DNA from: G963422445 sp963422445
GTDB lineage: Bacteria; Pseudomonadota; Alphaproteobacteria; Thalassobaculales; Thalassobaculaceae
Length of the DNA stretch: 64,000 nt
Assembly: GCA_963422445.2 (NCBI GenBank)
Contig: OY729512.2
Coordinates: 4,898,001-4,962,000, forward strand
Reading direction: 5' to 3'
Made by a program: the position numbers and the translations under genes. The first letter of the stretch is position 1. Each line of letters begins with the position of its first letter. The notes under the pieces were generated by a model. That model was not told the origin of the DNA. It searched no databases and saw only the letters and a list, made by a program, of their open reading frames with translations. This document shows positions 1 through 8,999 of this stretch, piece after piece.

Positions 1-341
1 CGGCTCATCCACCAGAGGCTCCAGCAACGCCCCCCAGAGCCCCTTGTCCCGCCGGCGACAGAACCGACGATGGGTATTTTTCCAGTCTCCATAGTCTGGC
101 GGCACATCACGCCAGGGAGCGCCGGTACGCAGAATCCAGAAGATCGCATTAATGAACCGTCGATTATCCTGCGCCACCCCACCCCAACTTCCCGCTCGGC
201 CAGGCAGATGAGGCTCCAACAACAGCCAGACCCTGTCCGAAATGTCGTGACGCCGATGAGCCAATCCCATGAGTCGCCTCCAGGAACCATCGAGTGAATT
301 CGACAGATAGGACAGATAAACATCACTCATGACGACACTAT
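1..341 (-). mobile_element. IS5-family element (type A), partial copy cut by window edge
   Basis: This stretch is nearly identical to the two outer parts of the type-A element at 13542-16467, and here that sequence is continuous. It therefore shows the uninterrupted version of the site where another IS (type B) inserted in the other copy. On the minus strand it encodes the N-terminal part of a DDE transposase with the motif RTGAPWRDVPPDYGDW. It ends with the inverted repeat TCATGACGACACTAT followed by CTAG at 342-345. The rest of the element lies beyond the window start. Confidence 0.85.
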
Positions 342-522
342 CTAGAGCTTCCAGGCATCGCTCTAGTAGACTGATTTCAACGTTTGGACCCCTCTTTTGT
401 TGCGGCGATGCTGGTATCGGGATCGGCGGTCCAGACGAAGGGCTTGGCTTCGGTGGTGTTGTGGTCGTCGATGACGCAGCGGATGGCGTGCGAGCCAGAC
501 CTGGACGTCCTTGTGCTTGTGA

Positions 523-1743
523 TACCAAACGCAAGTCATATGAACCGATACAGTGAGGCATCGGGATCAGCACGATGGGGCTACGGCCCAGCTGCGCCGG
601 GTCGTATTGGTGATGACGTCGGGCTGGTCGGTCAGCCATTGCCACCCCGTCCAGCAGGCGTCCCTCAGGGCGGAGACATCCTTGAACACGCGGTTGGCGA
701 AGCGGTTCGATTTCAGGAACAGAATGATCGGCTCCATCGGATTGAGTTCCGGACTGTAGGGCGGCAGATGCACGCGCGTCAGGTTGGGGGGAACGAGAAG
801 GTCGCCCGAGCGATGCCAGCCCGCCCCGTCCAGCACAATCACGCCGTGCGCACCCGGCGCCACGGCCGCGCCGATCGCCGCCAGATGCTCGTTCATCGAC
901 GCCGTGTTCGCCCTGTCCGCCACGTGGGCGATGCCGACGCCGCGCTCTGCGCAGGTGGCGCCGAACAGATAGACGTAGCCATAGCGATGGTCGCGCAGGA
1001 TGCGCGGACGCTGCTTCCCATTCGCCCAGACCCGTGTCGTCATCCCCTTCTGGCCGATGCGCGCTTCGTCCTGGAACCAGATTTCTATCGGACCCGCCAG
1101 CGCCTCAGAGCTGAGCGCCGACGTCAACTGTGCCTCGAACTCCGCCACGAACGACCTCTGCCGCTCCGCGTCGGCTTTGGGGTGGACCGGCCGCCCCGAG
1201 ACAAAGCGAAACCCGGCCCTTCGGAGCATCATACGGGCACCGCTCTCCGTATAGATGACCCCGAAGGCCTCCTCGATTTTCCGTAAGATGTCCTGAACGC
1301 GCCAGCGCGTCACACCGTCCCGCTCAAGCTCGGGACCCGCCTCGATCCAGGCGCCGATCTCGGCGATCTGCGCGTCCGTCAACCGGCCCTCGCTCCCGCC
1401 GCGCGGGAGATCCGCGAGGCCGTCGAAGCCCTCCGTGTTGTAGCGCAACACCCAGTCGCGCAGGATTTGAAGCTCCATGCCCTGCGCCCGAGCAGCCTCC
1501 GTGCGAGACGCACCCTCCATGATCATGGCGAGCGCACGCGCGCGCGACGCTTGCTTCGCGTCCCCGCAGTGCCTCGAAAGCGCGTGGAGCTCGTCCGCTG
1601 TGTGTGCCGTCCAGGTTATCGGCGTTGCCGCACTCATCGTCATCCTCCGGCGCTGGTGAGTCGATCACCACAGTCTATGAAGGTCGTCCGGACCGTCACC
1701 CCAACATATTGGGATGGTGAGTCAATTTGGAGCGCGCTTGGTA
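523..1743 (-). mobile_element. IS630-like element (type C'), complete, inserted in type D
   Basis: A 1221-bp element begins TACCAAACGC and ends GCGCGCTTGGTA, giving short imperfect inverted repeats starting TACCAA. It is flanked by TGA at 520-522 and TGA at 1744-1746. The flanking transposase reading frame shows the original site held a single TGA, so the duplication is 3 bp (TNA) and the terminal TA dinucleotides belong to the element. It is related to type C (14889-16090 and 56535-57736). Confidence 0.85.
567..1643 (-). CDS. IS630-family transposase, 358 aa
   Basis: Intact DDE transposase. An N-terminal helix-turn-helix region (about residues 20-100) matches the Tc1/IS630 type (TEAARAQGMELQILRDWV). 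The catalytic domain carries IWFQDEARIGQKG (first Asp), VIVLDGAGWH (second Asp) and LPPYSPELNPME (terminal Glu). The length is normal for IS630 transposases. It is about half identical by eye to the two type-C transposases in this window. It sits inside, and in the same orientation as, the broken type-D transposase. Confidence 0.93.
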   Translation of the reverse strand: MTMSAATPITWTAHTADELHALSRHCGDAKQASRARALAMIMEGASRTEAARAQGMELQILRDWVLRYNTEGFDGLADLPRGGSEGRLTDAQIAEIGAWIEAGPELERDGVTRWRVQDILRKIEEAFGVIYTESGARMMLRRAGFRFVSGRPVHPKADAERQRSFVAEFEAQLTSALSSEALAGPIEIWFQDEARIGQKGMTTRVWANGKQRPRILRDHRYGYVYLFGATCAERGVGIAHVADRANTASMNEHLAAIGAAVAPGAHGVIVLDGAGWHRSGDLLVPPNLTRVHLPPYSPELNPMEPIILFLKSNRFANRVFKDVSALRDACWTGWQWLTDQPDVITNTTRRSWAVAPSC

Positions 1744-2581
1744 TGAGTGGCGTCGTTGTCGAGGATGGCATGGACCGGGACGCCGGCGGGTATCGTGCGC
1801 GCGATGCGGTTGAGGCATCTCAGGAACGCCTGGTGGCGATGCCGACTGGCGTGCTGGCCGATGACCGTGCCGTCGAGCACGTTCATGGCGGCAAACAGCG
1901 TCGTCGTGCCGTTGCGCTTGCAATCATGTGTCATGGTGGCGCCGCGGCCTTTCTTCAGCGGCAGGCCGGGCTGTGTGCGGTCAAGTGCCTGAATTTGCGA
2001 CGTGTCATCGATCGACAGCACGACCGCGTGAGCCGGCGGCGCAACGGAGAGGCCGACGATGTCGGTCAGTGTCTCGAGGCAGGCGGGATCGTTCGAAAGC
2101 GTGAACGACCGCCAGCGGTGCGGCATCAGGCCATGCGCCTTCCAGACCGCCCAGACCCTCGAAGCGGCAACCCCCACAGCCTTCGCCATCGCCCGCAGCG
2201 TCCAGTGGGTCGCCGCATGAGGCGGCGAGGTGTGGGTCAACCCGACGGTCTTCGCCACCTGCTCAGGAGCCGGAGGCGTCTTGCCCGACGGACGCGTCTT
2301 GTCCCGCAGAAGTCCGTCCACACCGTCTTCCATAGAAGCGGTCCTGCCAGCGCCGGACACTGTTCTTCGCCTTGCCGGTCTCTCTCATGATGGTCATCGT
2401 GCCGAGCCCATCGTCGCTCAGAAGAACGATGCGCGCCCGCCAGACGTGCTTCTGCGGGCTCTTCGGGTCCGGGACAACCGTTTCAAGGCGACGCCGGTCG
2501 CCCGAAGTGAACGTGAATGAAACACCAGGGCGCATCTTGCAAATCTCCGTGATCGACAAATCAGAAGAACATAATAACGGA

Positions 2582-2703
2582 ACCGCTTATGCACGTAGCT
2601 CCGGTTGCGAGAGTTTGCCGCGAGAAGTTGACTCCTACCAGTCCATTTGGACGGTTTTCGATCAACATGTTGATCAAGCCGGAGCCAAGTGCATAAGCGG
2701 TAT
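2582..2703. repeat. Palindromic MITE-like repeat (type M), copy 1
   Basis: About 120 bp with facing arms: ACCGCTTATGCAC..GCTCCGG at 2582-2603 and its reverse complement at 2678-2701 (CCGGAGCC..GTGCATAAGCGGT). The interior holds no gene. A second, more symmetrical copy lies at 13406-13530 with different interior sequence and the same arms. The arms could form a long hairpin. It lies directly beside the end of the type-D IS630. Confidence 0.7.
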
Positions 2704-3793
2704 AACGGATATACTTGTAACGATCTATCCACTAGTGCGACTCGCTCCCACATGATGACAGGCTAACGATCCGACCCGGCGCGGGTCAGATCCAAGGTCG
2801 GAAAACATCCGGATAAGCGTTCGCCCGTCGTGTGATGTCAAGTCCGCTGCGGGTTGTGGGGTGTTGTTGCCGCCGGTTTTCGCAACTCCGGCCCATCCAT
2901 GTCTCCACGCCTTCGGTTTCGGGTTATGCGGGACAGTTTCAGGGTGCCGCCGCTGACGTCCTCGCCGGGCCTGCCGGTTGAGCACCTGTTTCCAGTCCTT
3001 TCCAGGCAAGCCGATCCAGATCTCTTTCTTTGGCAAGGCGTACTTTTTGTCTGTTTCGTAGCGTCGGAGGGCTCCCGTTCGCTTCATCACGGGATTGTAC
3101 GTCGCTAATGAGAAAACCGAGTAAACTCGCTGGCCGTAAATACGGAGATATCGAAGTCCCTCCACTTCCTGGAACGTCAATATCTGCAGGACACCGGATT
3201 CGCAGCACTCCTTTGCCCTCGTTGAATCAGTTTGAGCCTGGCAGCGGGCTGCGCTTCGCCGAAAACCAGGGGGTGGATGATCCGACTCTACACTTTCCTA
3301 TACCATGTCGTTGGACAAATCGTCGAACACGCTACACGCAAATGCCCGTGGCTGGCTGTCGTTCTGTGTCAGGTGATTTCGGATGATGACTGGCCGTTCG
3401 CTTTGCGACAGTCTGCAGCAAGCCGTCGGATAGTCCCGAACTATGCCGAATGAGCTGCCCAACCTGTTGTAAACATTGACGATGCCCTGATTTCGTTCAA
3501 ACGCCCGGCCCTGGGGTTAGATGCCCGTCGTCCGCGCCCTAGAAGTTCGCCGGAGTTAAGCGTAAGCGTTCGGCCTGATCACCTGGCAATCGGCCGTTTG
3601 CGTCTGTCCTGGTTCGCGGCATCCCGGCACCAGTCGCCGACAGGCGGGGCATGCTGGGATTGGCGCGGTCCGCCGTTCCATGAATCGTGACAATCCTCAC
3701 GGAGCGCAACACGTGCAGCGCATGCCAACCCGAGACGTCGATCCACAATCCGCCAACCCTGATCCACTCGCGCGCGGGGCGCCGGGTCACCCG
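2704..3793. other. About 1.1 kb without a recognisable gene
   Basis: This stretch lies between the type-M repeat and the 3' end of rsmB. The only frame with protein-like character is a minus-strand 151-codon frame at 2725-3180, listed separately with low confidence. I recognise no RNA gene or IS end here. In many alphaproteobacteria guaA follows rsmB; no trace of it is visible. Confidence 0.5.
2725..3180 (-). CDS. Hypothetical protein, uncertain
   Basis: A 151-codon frame whose first 75 residues look protein-like (YGQRVYSVFSLATYNP, KKEIWIGLPGKDW), while the second half is rich in Arg, Pro and Gly and looks like non-coding translation. I do not recognise a family. It could be the start of a decayed gene that lost its 3' end, or chance. 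It would be transcribed away from the type-D IS630 region and has no clear ribosome-binding site. Confidence 0.2.
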   Translation of the reverse strand: MTFQEVEGLRYLRIYGQRVYSVFSLATYNPVMKRTGALRRYETDKKYALPKKEIWIGLPGKDWKQVLNRQARRGRQRRHPETVPHNPKPKAWRHGWAGVAKTGGNNTPQPAADLTSHDGRTLIRMFSDLGSDPRRVGSLACHHVGASRTSG

Positions 3794-5119
3794 TCATGAG
3801 TCGTTGAAACGCTGCATCACGGCCACGTAAAACCCGTCTGTGCCATGCTCATGTGGCGTCAACAACAGCGTTTCACCAGATTCCGGACAAGGTCCGCCAC
3901 CGCGCGCGGCAATCGCCTCCTGCCAAACCCCCGCAACCGGAAGGATGCGGAAATCCTCTCGGGTCCGAAGAAGATGGGCAATACGCAACTCGTTCTCCTC
4001 GGCGAGCAAGGAACAGGTAACATAGATCAGCCGGCCGCCCGGCTGCGTCAACGATGCCGCTTGGGCCAGAAGCCGGTCCTGCAGGGCAATCATCCGGTCG
4101 AGGTCGTCCTCGGCACACCGCCACCGCGCTTCGGGGTCGCGGCGCCAGGCGCCGATGCCCGTGCACGGCGCGTCGACCAGCACTCGATCGAAGCGCCCAG
4201 CCCAACGTTTCAGATACCGATCCTTCTCCGGTGCAAGGACCCGCCGTTCGACATTATGCAAACCGGCCCGGCTGATCCGTATCGCCGCCCGGTCGAGCCG
4301 ATCGGCAGCGACATCCAATGCCATAACACGGCCCCGGTTCTCCATCATCGCACCAAGCAGCAATGTCTTGCCGCCGGCACCGGCACAGAAATCGGCAACT
4401 TGCATGCCCGGTTCGGCCCCTACCAGAAGCGACGCGAGTTGCGCGCCCTCGTCCTGAACCTCGATCTCTCCGTTTCTGAACGGCATAAAATTGTCAATCC
4501 TGCGCCGACGGTGGGCGCGCAAACCATAGGGGGAATGAGGCGTCAGTTCGGTTTCAAGGCCAAACCTGCGAAGCTTCCGGCGCATGCCGCGCCGGTCTTC
4601 GGTTTTCAGGGGATTCAGCCGCAGGTCAAGGCCGGCTTCCCGGCCAAGCGCCGCGAGACAGGCCCCGGCCGCGTCTCCGAACACCGCCTGCAGCCGCGAT
4701 GCGACCCATTCAGGACATTCGCCGCGAACCGCGAGCGACATGTCAGGATGTTCAAGCTGCTCGCCGGCAAGCTGTTCAAGCAAGTGTTGTTCCGCCGCCG
4801 AGAGCGCCGCCGGTCCATGCTCCGAGGCATCGAACAGATCCGAAACCCGGTCCGGGATCATGGCCCCCGACAGCATCATATCGGCAAGAAGGCGCGACCG
4901 TGGTTCGGGCGCGGCGTCAAGGCGAGACAACCACCAATCCAGGTGCTGCTGCCGGCGGATCGTGGCGTAGATCAGATCGGAGACCGCCGCGCGGTCCTTC
5001 GAACCGGCATAACGCCGCCGTCGGAAGTAATCGGTGACCAAGCGATCAGCGCCGGAGTCGGTCCGGTCGATCGCTTCGAGCACATCGATAGCGGCCGCGA
5101 TGCGCGCCGCCTGTCTCAC
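3794..5119 (-). CDS. rsmB: 16S rRNA m5C967 methyltransferase RsmB (Sun/NOP2 family)
   Basis: 441 aa. The N-terminal NusB-like RNA-binding domain (about residues 1-140) is followed by a Rossmann SAM-dependent m5C methyltransferase domain. Visible motifs are ADFCAGAGGKT (SAM loop, about 242-251), VDAPCTGIG with Cys319, and VTCSLLAEEN with Cys369, the two cysteines of the RsmB/NOP2 mechanism. It methylates C967 of 16S rRNA in E. coli. The start is a GTG that overlaps the guaB stop as GTGA, so it is translationally coupled to guaB. It is the last gene of the rlmE-guaB-rsmB group. Confidence 0.93.
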   Translation of the reverse strand: MRQAARIAAAIDVLEAIDRTDSGADRLVTDYFRRRRYAGSKDRAAVSDLIYATIRRQQHLDWWLSRLDAAPEPRSRLLADMMLSGAMIPDRVSDLFDASEHGPAALSAAEQHLLEQLAGEQLEHPDMSLAVRGECPEWVASRLQAVFGDAAGACLAALGREAGLDLRLNPLKTEDRRGMRRKLRRFGLETELTPHSPYGLRAHRRRRIDNFMPFRNGEIEVQDEGAQLASLLVGAEPGMQVADFCAGAGGKTLLLGAMMENRGRVMALDVAADRLDRAAIRISRAGLHNVERRVLAPEKDRYLKRWAGRFDRVLVDAPCTGIGAWRRDPEARWRCAEDDLDRMIALQDRLLAQAASLTQPGGRLIYVTCSLLAEENELRIAHLLRTREDFRILPVAGVWQEAIAARGGGPCPESGETLLLTPHEHGTDGFYVAVMQRFNDS

Positions 5120-6576
5120 AGGTTCGGCCGATAGTTGGGAGCCTCCCGAGTGATCGTCACATCATGAACATGACCCTCACGCAGACCCGGATCGGTAATG
5201 CGCAGGAACCGGCTTCCGGTTTGCATCTCGCGTATCGTCGCATTTCCAGTGTATCCCATCGCTCCCCGGACACCGCCAATCAACTGATGCACGACGGTGG
5301 CGATCGAACCACGAAACGGAACCTGCGCCTCGATCCCTTCCGGCACCAGTTTCAGGTGATCCGAGACCTCTTCCTGAAAATACCGGTCGGCCGAACCACG
5401 CGCCATGGCCCCGATTGATCCCATGCCTCGATAGGCCTTGTAGGATCGCCCCTGATAAAGATAAACCTCGCCTGGGCTCTCCTCGGTCCCGGCGAAGAGC
5501 GAACCGATCATCGCGCAATCGGCCCCAGCCGCGATTGCCTTGGCAAGATCACCGGAATACTTGATCCCGCCATCCGATATCACCGGCACGCCTTCCCTGG
5601 CGCAAACTTCGACAGCATCGAGAACCGCGGTCAGTTGCGGAACCCCGACACCGGCAATCATTCTTGTCGTACAGATCGAACCGGGCCCGATTCCGACCTT
5701 GACGGCGTCAGCGCCAGCGTCGAGCAAGGCCTTGGCGCCGCCACTGGTCGCAATGTTCCCGGCAATGATCTGGGTATAGTTCGACAATTCCCGAATGCGT
5801 CTTATCGACTGCAACACGTTTTGCGAATGACCATGGGCCGTATCAAGAACGATCAGATCGACATCGGCATCAAACAAGGCTTCTGCCCGTTCCAAGCCGT
5901 CATCACCGATCCCGGTGGCGGCAGCCACCCGCAGGCGTCCTTGCTCGTCCTTGCAGGCCTCCGGGTAACTGCGGGCTTTTTCAATGTCCTTGACGGTGAT
6001 CAGACCAACACATTTGTGATCGCCATCGACAACAACCAACTTTTCGATACGATGCTTGTGCAGCAACGACCGCGCGGCAGTCGGCGTTACATCCTCACTG
6101 ACCGTAATGACCCGCCTTGTCATCAATTCACGAACCGGTTGAGTCTGATCGCTGGCAAATCGGACGTCACGATGGGTCAGAATTCCCGCAAGTCGATCCG
6201 TGCGGCGGCGCACCACGGGAATTCCGCTGATATGGTGCCGTTTCATCAATGCGAGTGCGTCCGCCAGGGTCTGGTCGGGATGGATGGTCACCGGGTTGAC
6301 CACCATTCCCGCCTCGAATTTCTTGACCTTCCGGACTTCCTCGGCCTGACGTTCAACCGACATGTTCTTGTGGATAACGCCGAGGCCGCCAAGCTGGGCC
6401 ATGGCGATCGCGAGTCTGCTTTCGGTCACCGTATCCATGGCAGCCGAAATTACCGGGATCCCGAGGTTGATCTCCCGGGTCAACCGTGTGGTCGTGTCGA
6501 CGGCCGCGGGAAGAACTGCGGAATGAGCCGGTTCAAGCAGCACGTCATCGAAGGTCAATGCTTCGCGAATTTCCAT
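5116..6576 (-). CDS. guaB: Inosine-5'-monophosphate dehydrogenase
   Basis: 486 aa, normal length. It oxidises IMP to XMP with NAD+, the committed step of GMP synthesis. The TIM barrel is interrupted by a paired CBS (Bateman) domain at about residues 92-205 (LADALALMKRHHISGIPVV, DVTPTAARSLLHKHRIEKL). The catalytic loop GPGSICTTR puts the nucleophilic cysteine at position 302. The phosphate-binding segment SDGGIKYSGD and the flap region YFQEE follow. It overlaps rsmB by four bases and lies 87 bp downstream of rlmE. No guaA neighbour is present. Confidence 0.97.
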   Translation of the reverse strand: MEIREALTFDDVLLEPAHSAVLPAAVDTTTRLTREINLGIPVISAAMDTVTESRLAIAMAQLGGLGVIHKNMSVERQAEEVRKVKKFEAGMVVNPVTIHPDQTLADALALMKRHHISGIPVVRRRTDRLAGILTHRDVRFASDQTQPVRELMTRRVITVSEDVTPTAARSLLHKHRIEKLVVVDGDHKCVGLITVKDIEKARSYPEACKDEQGRLRVAAATGIGDDGLERAEALFDADVDLIVLDTAHGHSQNVLQSIRRIRELSNYTQIIAGNIATSGGAKALLDAGADAVKVGIGPGSICTTRMIAGVGVPQLTAVLDAVEVCAREGVPVISDGGIKYSGDLAKAIAAGADCAMIGSLFAGTEESPGEVYLYQGRSYKAYRGMGSIGAMARGSADRYFQEEVSDHLKLVPEGIEAQVPFRGSIATVVHQLIGGVRGAMGYTGNATIREMQTGSRFLRITDPGLREGHVHDVTITREAPNYRPNL

Positions 6577-6663
6577 GAATTACCTCCGTATCCACGGTGG
6601 CAAGGCACTATACATCGTTGACACGGATGGCCAAGCGTCATTTCGGGCCTGACAGGGTTCACC

Positions 6664-7413
6664 TCAAAACCCATGCTCCGCCTTGCCCTGCACCGAAATT
6701 TCCGGCGCGGGTTTACCGGAATAGTCCTTTGCGACAACATAGATCTCCGGCGACTCGGGCCGGCTTGCAGCTGGTTTAGCATGGCGCACTGTGGCAAACG
6801 CGCGTTTCATCCGTGTCAGCAGACCGGCCTCGCTGCCGCCCTTGAATACCTTGGCGACGAACGTGCCTTTCGACCGGAGAACCTGTTCGGCAAACTCATA
6901 AGCGGCGTCGCATAACGCGACGGTACGCAAGTGGTCGGTCGCGGCATGTCCGGTTGTCGGCGCTACCATATCGCTCAGGACCAGATCGACATCGCCGTCG
7001 AGCAATTGCCTGAGCTCTTGCACGCCCGCGTCAGTCATGAAGTCAGCCGTCAGGATCTCGGCGCCCGGAACGGGATCCATGTCGAGCAGATCGAGAGCAA
7101 TCACACGCCCGGCAGCGCCGTTCTTGAGCACGCGCGACACGGCGACCTGGGTCCAGCCACCGGGTGCGGCGCCGAGGTCGACGACCCGCAGGCCGGGTGC
7201 CAGGAATCCGAAACGTTCATCGAGCTGTAGAAGCTTGAACGCCGACCGGGACCGGTACCCCAGGCGCCGGGCATCCTGGACATAGGGGTCATTCAATTGT
7301 CGGCGCAGCCAGCGTTGTGACGAGTTGCTGCGGCCCTTAGCTGTTTTCAGGCGCACGGTTTCGGTGCGCGACCCTCTCCCGGCGCGCCGGTCCCCATCGT
7401 TCCACTTCGCCAT
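6664..7413 (-). CDS. rlmE: 23S rRNA 2'-O-ribose U2552 methyltransferase RlmE (FtsJ/RrmJ)
   Basis: 249 aa from the ATG at 7413. The frame is open further upstream, but that extension has no homology, and MAKWNDGDRR is a sensible start. A short basic N-terminus leads to a Rossmann domain with VVDLGAAPGGWTQV (SAM binding). The K-D-K-E catalytic tetrad of the FtsJ family fits K60 (SAFKLLQ), D148 (LSDMVAP), K188 (VAKVF) and E223 (SPEIYVV). It modifies U2552 of 23S rRNA in late 50S assembly. It is upstream of guaB on the same strand. Confidence 0.93.
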   Translation of the reverse strand: MAKWNDGDRRAGRGSRTETVRLKTAKGRSNSSQRWLRRQLNDPYVQDARRLGYRSRSAFKLLQLDERFGFLAPGLRVVDLGAAPGGWTQVAVSRVLKNGAAGRVIALDLLDMDPVPGAEILTADFMTDAGVQELRQLLDGDVDLVLSDMVAPTTGHAATDHLRTVALCDAAYEFAEQVLRSKGTFVAKVFKGGSEAGLLTRMKRAFATVRHAKPAASRPESPEIYVVAKDYSGKPAPEISVQGKAEHGF

Positions 7414-7607
7414 ACCGGTATTCCGCGTTCCGCCGATCTTTGTGCGATGGCCGACGCCATGCCTGTCCCGGGCCGGTCTCGGTTGCGTCCAGCCGATACC
7501 AGAACACGACCTAGTTGCACGGGCACCATGCCGCAACTTGCAATTGCGGGCAATGGCTGATAAGTTTCGAACCATGATCGTACCGGCGCGGCAAATTGCT
7601 GGTCGCT

Positions 7608-7681
7608 TGGGGAATAGTTTAACGGCAGAACAGCGGACTCTGACTCCGTCGGTCCTGGTTCGAATCCAGGTTCCCCAGCCA
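7608..7681 (+). tRNA. tRNA-Gln, anticodon CTG
   Basis: A 74-nt cloverleaf. Acceptor strand TGGGGAA pairs with TTCCCCA, the D-arm contains TAGTTTAACGGCAGAA, and the anticodon loop CTCTGAC gives CUG (reads CAG). The T-arm is GGTTCGAATCC, the discriminator is G and CCA is encoded. It lies 194 bp from the start of rlmE on the opposite strand. Confidence 0.96.
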
Positions 7682-8177
7682 GATCCTCACACTCTCCTGC
7701 AACCTCCCTGTCTGTTCGCGCATACCGACCGCGAAACACCGGCACGATACCCTGGTTTGCGCTGGCCGACCCCCGTTCCGGTCCAGTGGACAATATATTT
7801 TCGGCATGCTTCTACCCGTGGATTATCAATTCGGCATGACCAGATATGACGTATGGGACTTCGAAAGGTCTTGGAGCCCGAAACAGTCGCATCAGGTATG
7901 GAGTTGACGCAAGTCGCGGCGGAACAAGGCTTTCAGCATCTGTGGCGGAATGGGAGAAGCGAGCTCCATGACAATTTTCGGTGGATTTGTTACCGATCAG
8001 GCTGAATTGTCCAAGCCTGTTTTGCTGCTCCGATACTCTATTCCCCATTGGAGGGCCTCACCTGTCACGACCCTCTGTTGCGTTTCGGACTCCGAACCGG
8101 GTCTCGTTTGCGGACCAATTTGTGAAAATGACTTCACTGTATGTTGTCAAAGCGCCGCACGATCAGCGCTAAAATTT
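7682..8177. other. Gene-free stretch with one dispersed repeat
   Basis: No recognisable coding sequence between tRNA-Gln and transposon F1. Short open frames on both strands have no homology I can see. The stretch contains the dispersed repeat at 8041-8101. Confidence 0.5.
8041..8101 (+). repeat. Dispersed ~60-bp repeat (type R), copy 1
   Basis: The sequence starting TCCCCATTGGAGGG and ending GACTCCGAACCGGG recurs almost intact at 36729-36790 and partly at 10740-10783. It contains the 13-bp perfect palindrome TTCGGACTCCGAA (8084-8096). It contains no ORF. Its role is unknown: it could be a regulatory site, an intergenic REP-like unit or a remnant of a mobile element. Confidence 0.65.
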
Positions 8178-8210
8178 GGGGATTATATATGAAAGTCACA
8201 ATCTTGCCCC

Positions 8211-8235
8211 GGTTCGATTCCGTCCCCGGCCTCCA
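8211..8235 (+). other. tRNA 3'-end-like sequence inside transposon F1
   Basis: GGTTCGATTCC followed by GTCCCCGGCCTCCA resembles a T-arm plus acceptor 3' strand with CCA. It lies 33 bp inside the transposon end and is preserved in F2 (23568-23592). No 5' half of a tRNA is present and the T-stem is imperfect, so it is not a functional tRNA gene. Confidence 0.4.
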
Positions 8236-8244
8236 AGCAGGAAG

Positions 8245-8424
8245 TCAGGCGTCCGGGTCTTCGATCATTCGCACGGGCCGCAGCACCGCCGCCGCAAGTT
8301 CGTCTGGCGTTGCGTCGATCCGCACCGGTTCTTCAAGCTCCGCCTTGCTCGGCTGGTAGACATGCGGTTTCACCCGAACGGTACGCCGTTCAATCGGGTG
8401 GGGTTCTCTCGATTCCTTGCTCAT
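8245..8424 (-). CDS. Small cargo protein of transposon F1 (59 aa)
   Basis: It starts MSKESREPHPIERRTVRVKP after a strong ribosome-binding site (AGGAGGGGAAGAG directly before the ATG), so it looks genuinely translated. Composition is polar: a basic N-terminal third, then an acidic, alanine-rich C-terminal half (IDATPDELAAAVLRPV). No family is recognised. It directly follows the nuclease gene and overlaps its last codons. Its identical presence in F2 suggests it belongs to the methyltransferase/nuclease module, perhaps as a regulator or accessory protein; that role is inference. Confidence 0.7.
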   Translation of the reverse strand: MSKESREPHPIERRTVRVKPHVYQPSKAELEEPVRIDATPDELAAAVLRPVRMIEDPDA

Positions 8425-8934
8425 CTCTTCCCCTCCTGTGTTAAGTGGACCGCCGCCAGGATGTCGCCTGACGTTTCGTCGCGCGGCCTCAAGTTGAGTG
8501 TGTATGGCCTGCCCGGATGCAGGGGGTATCCCATTGCGCCTTCCGCTGTCCCGTGCGTCCCTTGCCTGGATCGTTGATCCCGAAGCCAGCCACGACCACA
8601 TTCCACATTGGGCGATATTCGGCGCTCAGAACCTGCTCGGTTAGCCCGATCCCTCCCTCGTCGAGACCGAGCCACCGGCACGAGAAATCCCGTAGGTCGA
8701 GATTCTCTGCCTGCTCTATCGAACGGGCATGTTTGGTCAGCCGATCATGGAGAACCACCCGTGCGGCTCTTGTGCGGGACCGTCCCTGCCGTTTGCCGGG
8801 CGGGTCAGCCTTCCCGACATAGATCGGCCCCGTCATGTCCCTGTAGGCATCGAACGGTCCGCCATAGTGGATCGTTCGATGCCGGCACCGTCGAAGGTCG
8901 GTTCGGGTGGCAACGAAGCGGCTGGGGAGCTCAT
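8421..8934 (-). pseudogene. Eco29kI-family (GIY-YIG) restriction endonuclease, frameshifted
   Basis: The core reads PIYVGKADPPGKRQG, LHDRLTKHARSIE, NLDLRDFSCRWL, EYRPMWNVVVAGFG and NDPGKGRTGQRK, a close match to the Eco29kI restriction-enzyme family, whose active site is a GIY-YIG fold. The GIY half of the motif lies upstream (FDGAGI, then IHYGGPFDAY) but one base is missing between them. Near the C-terminus an extra CC in a C-run separates WDT from LHPGRPY. The same two lesions are present in F2. Without them the protein would be about 170 aa. Confidence 0.75.
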
Positions 8935-8999
8935 CAGAGCCCGCGCCGCATTCTGGCCCCGCTCATCGACGCTGAGCGGGTTTTATACGCACGCACGGG

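Larger units (their letters stand above)
377..2535 (-). pseudogene. IS630-family transposase (type D), broken
   Basis: Reading leftward from 2535 the product starts MRPGVSF and has the helix-turn-helix region, then changes frame near 2340 (an extra T after the RF codons of the WQDRF segment). The catalytic half continues with SIDDTSQIQALDRTQPG and ILDNDATH. At ATH it is split by the element at 523-1743 and resumes as KHKDVQVWLARHP around 485-520. It ends with KPFVWTADPDTSIAA, the usual IS630 C-terminus. Removing the inserted element and one TGA copy restores ILDNDATHKHKDV in frame. DDE catalytic residues are visible (D in VLSIDDTSQ, D in ILDND). Confidence 0.8.
366..2571 (-). mobile_element. 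IS630-family element (type D), interrupted by another IS630-like element
   Basis: The ends carry a short inverted repeat (CTGATTT near 371-377, AAATCAG near 2558-2564) and TA flanks at about 364-365 and 2572-2573, as expected for IS630/Tc1-type elements. The exact ends are my estimate. A second IS (523-1743) sits inside the transposase gene. The element is dead: the gene also has an extra base near 2340 and a deletion or frame change near 480-500. Confidence 0.75.

Noticed and set aside
7812..8048. 78-codon minus-strand frame as a gene
   Set aside because: No ribosome-binding site, no homology that I recognise, and it overlaps the dispersed repeat at 8041.
8211..8235. A functional tRNA gene at the end of transposon F
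   Set aside because: Only the 3' quarter is present and its T-stem is mismatched; no D-arm or anticodon arm precedes it.
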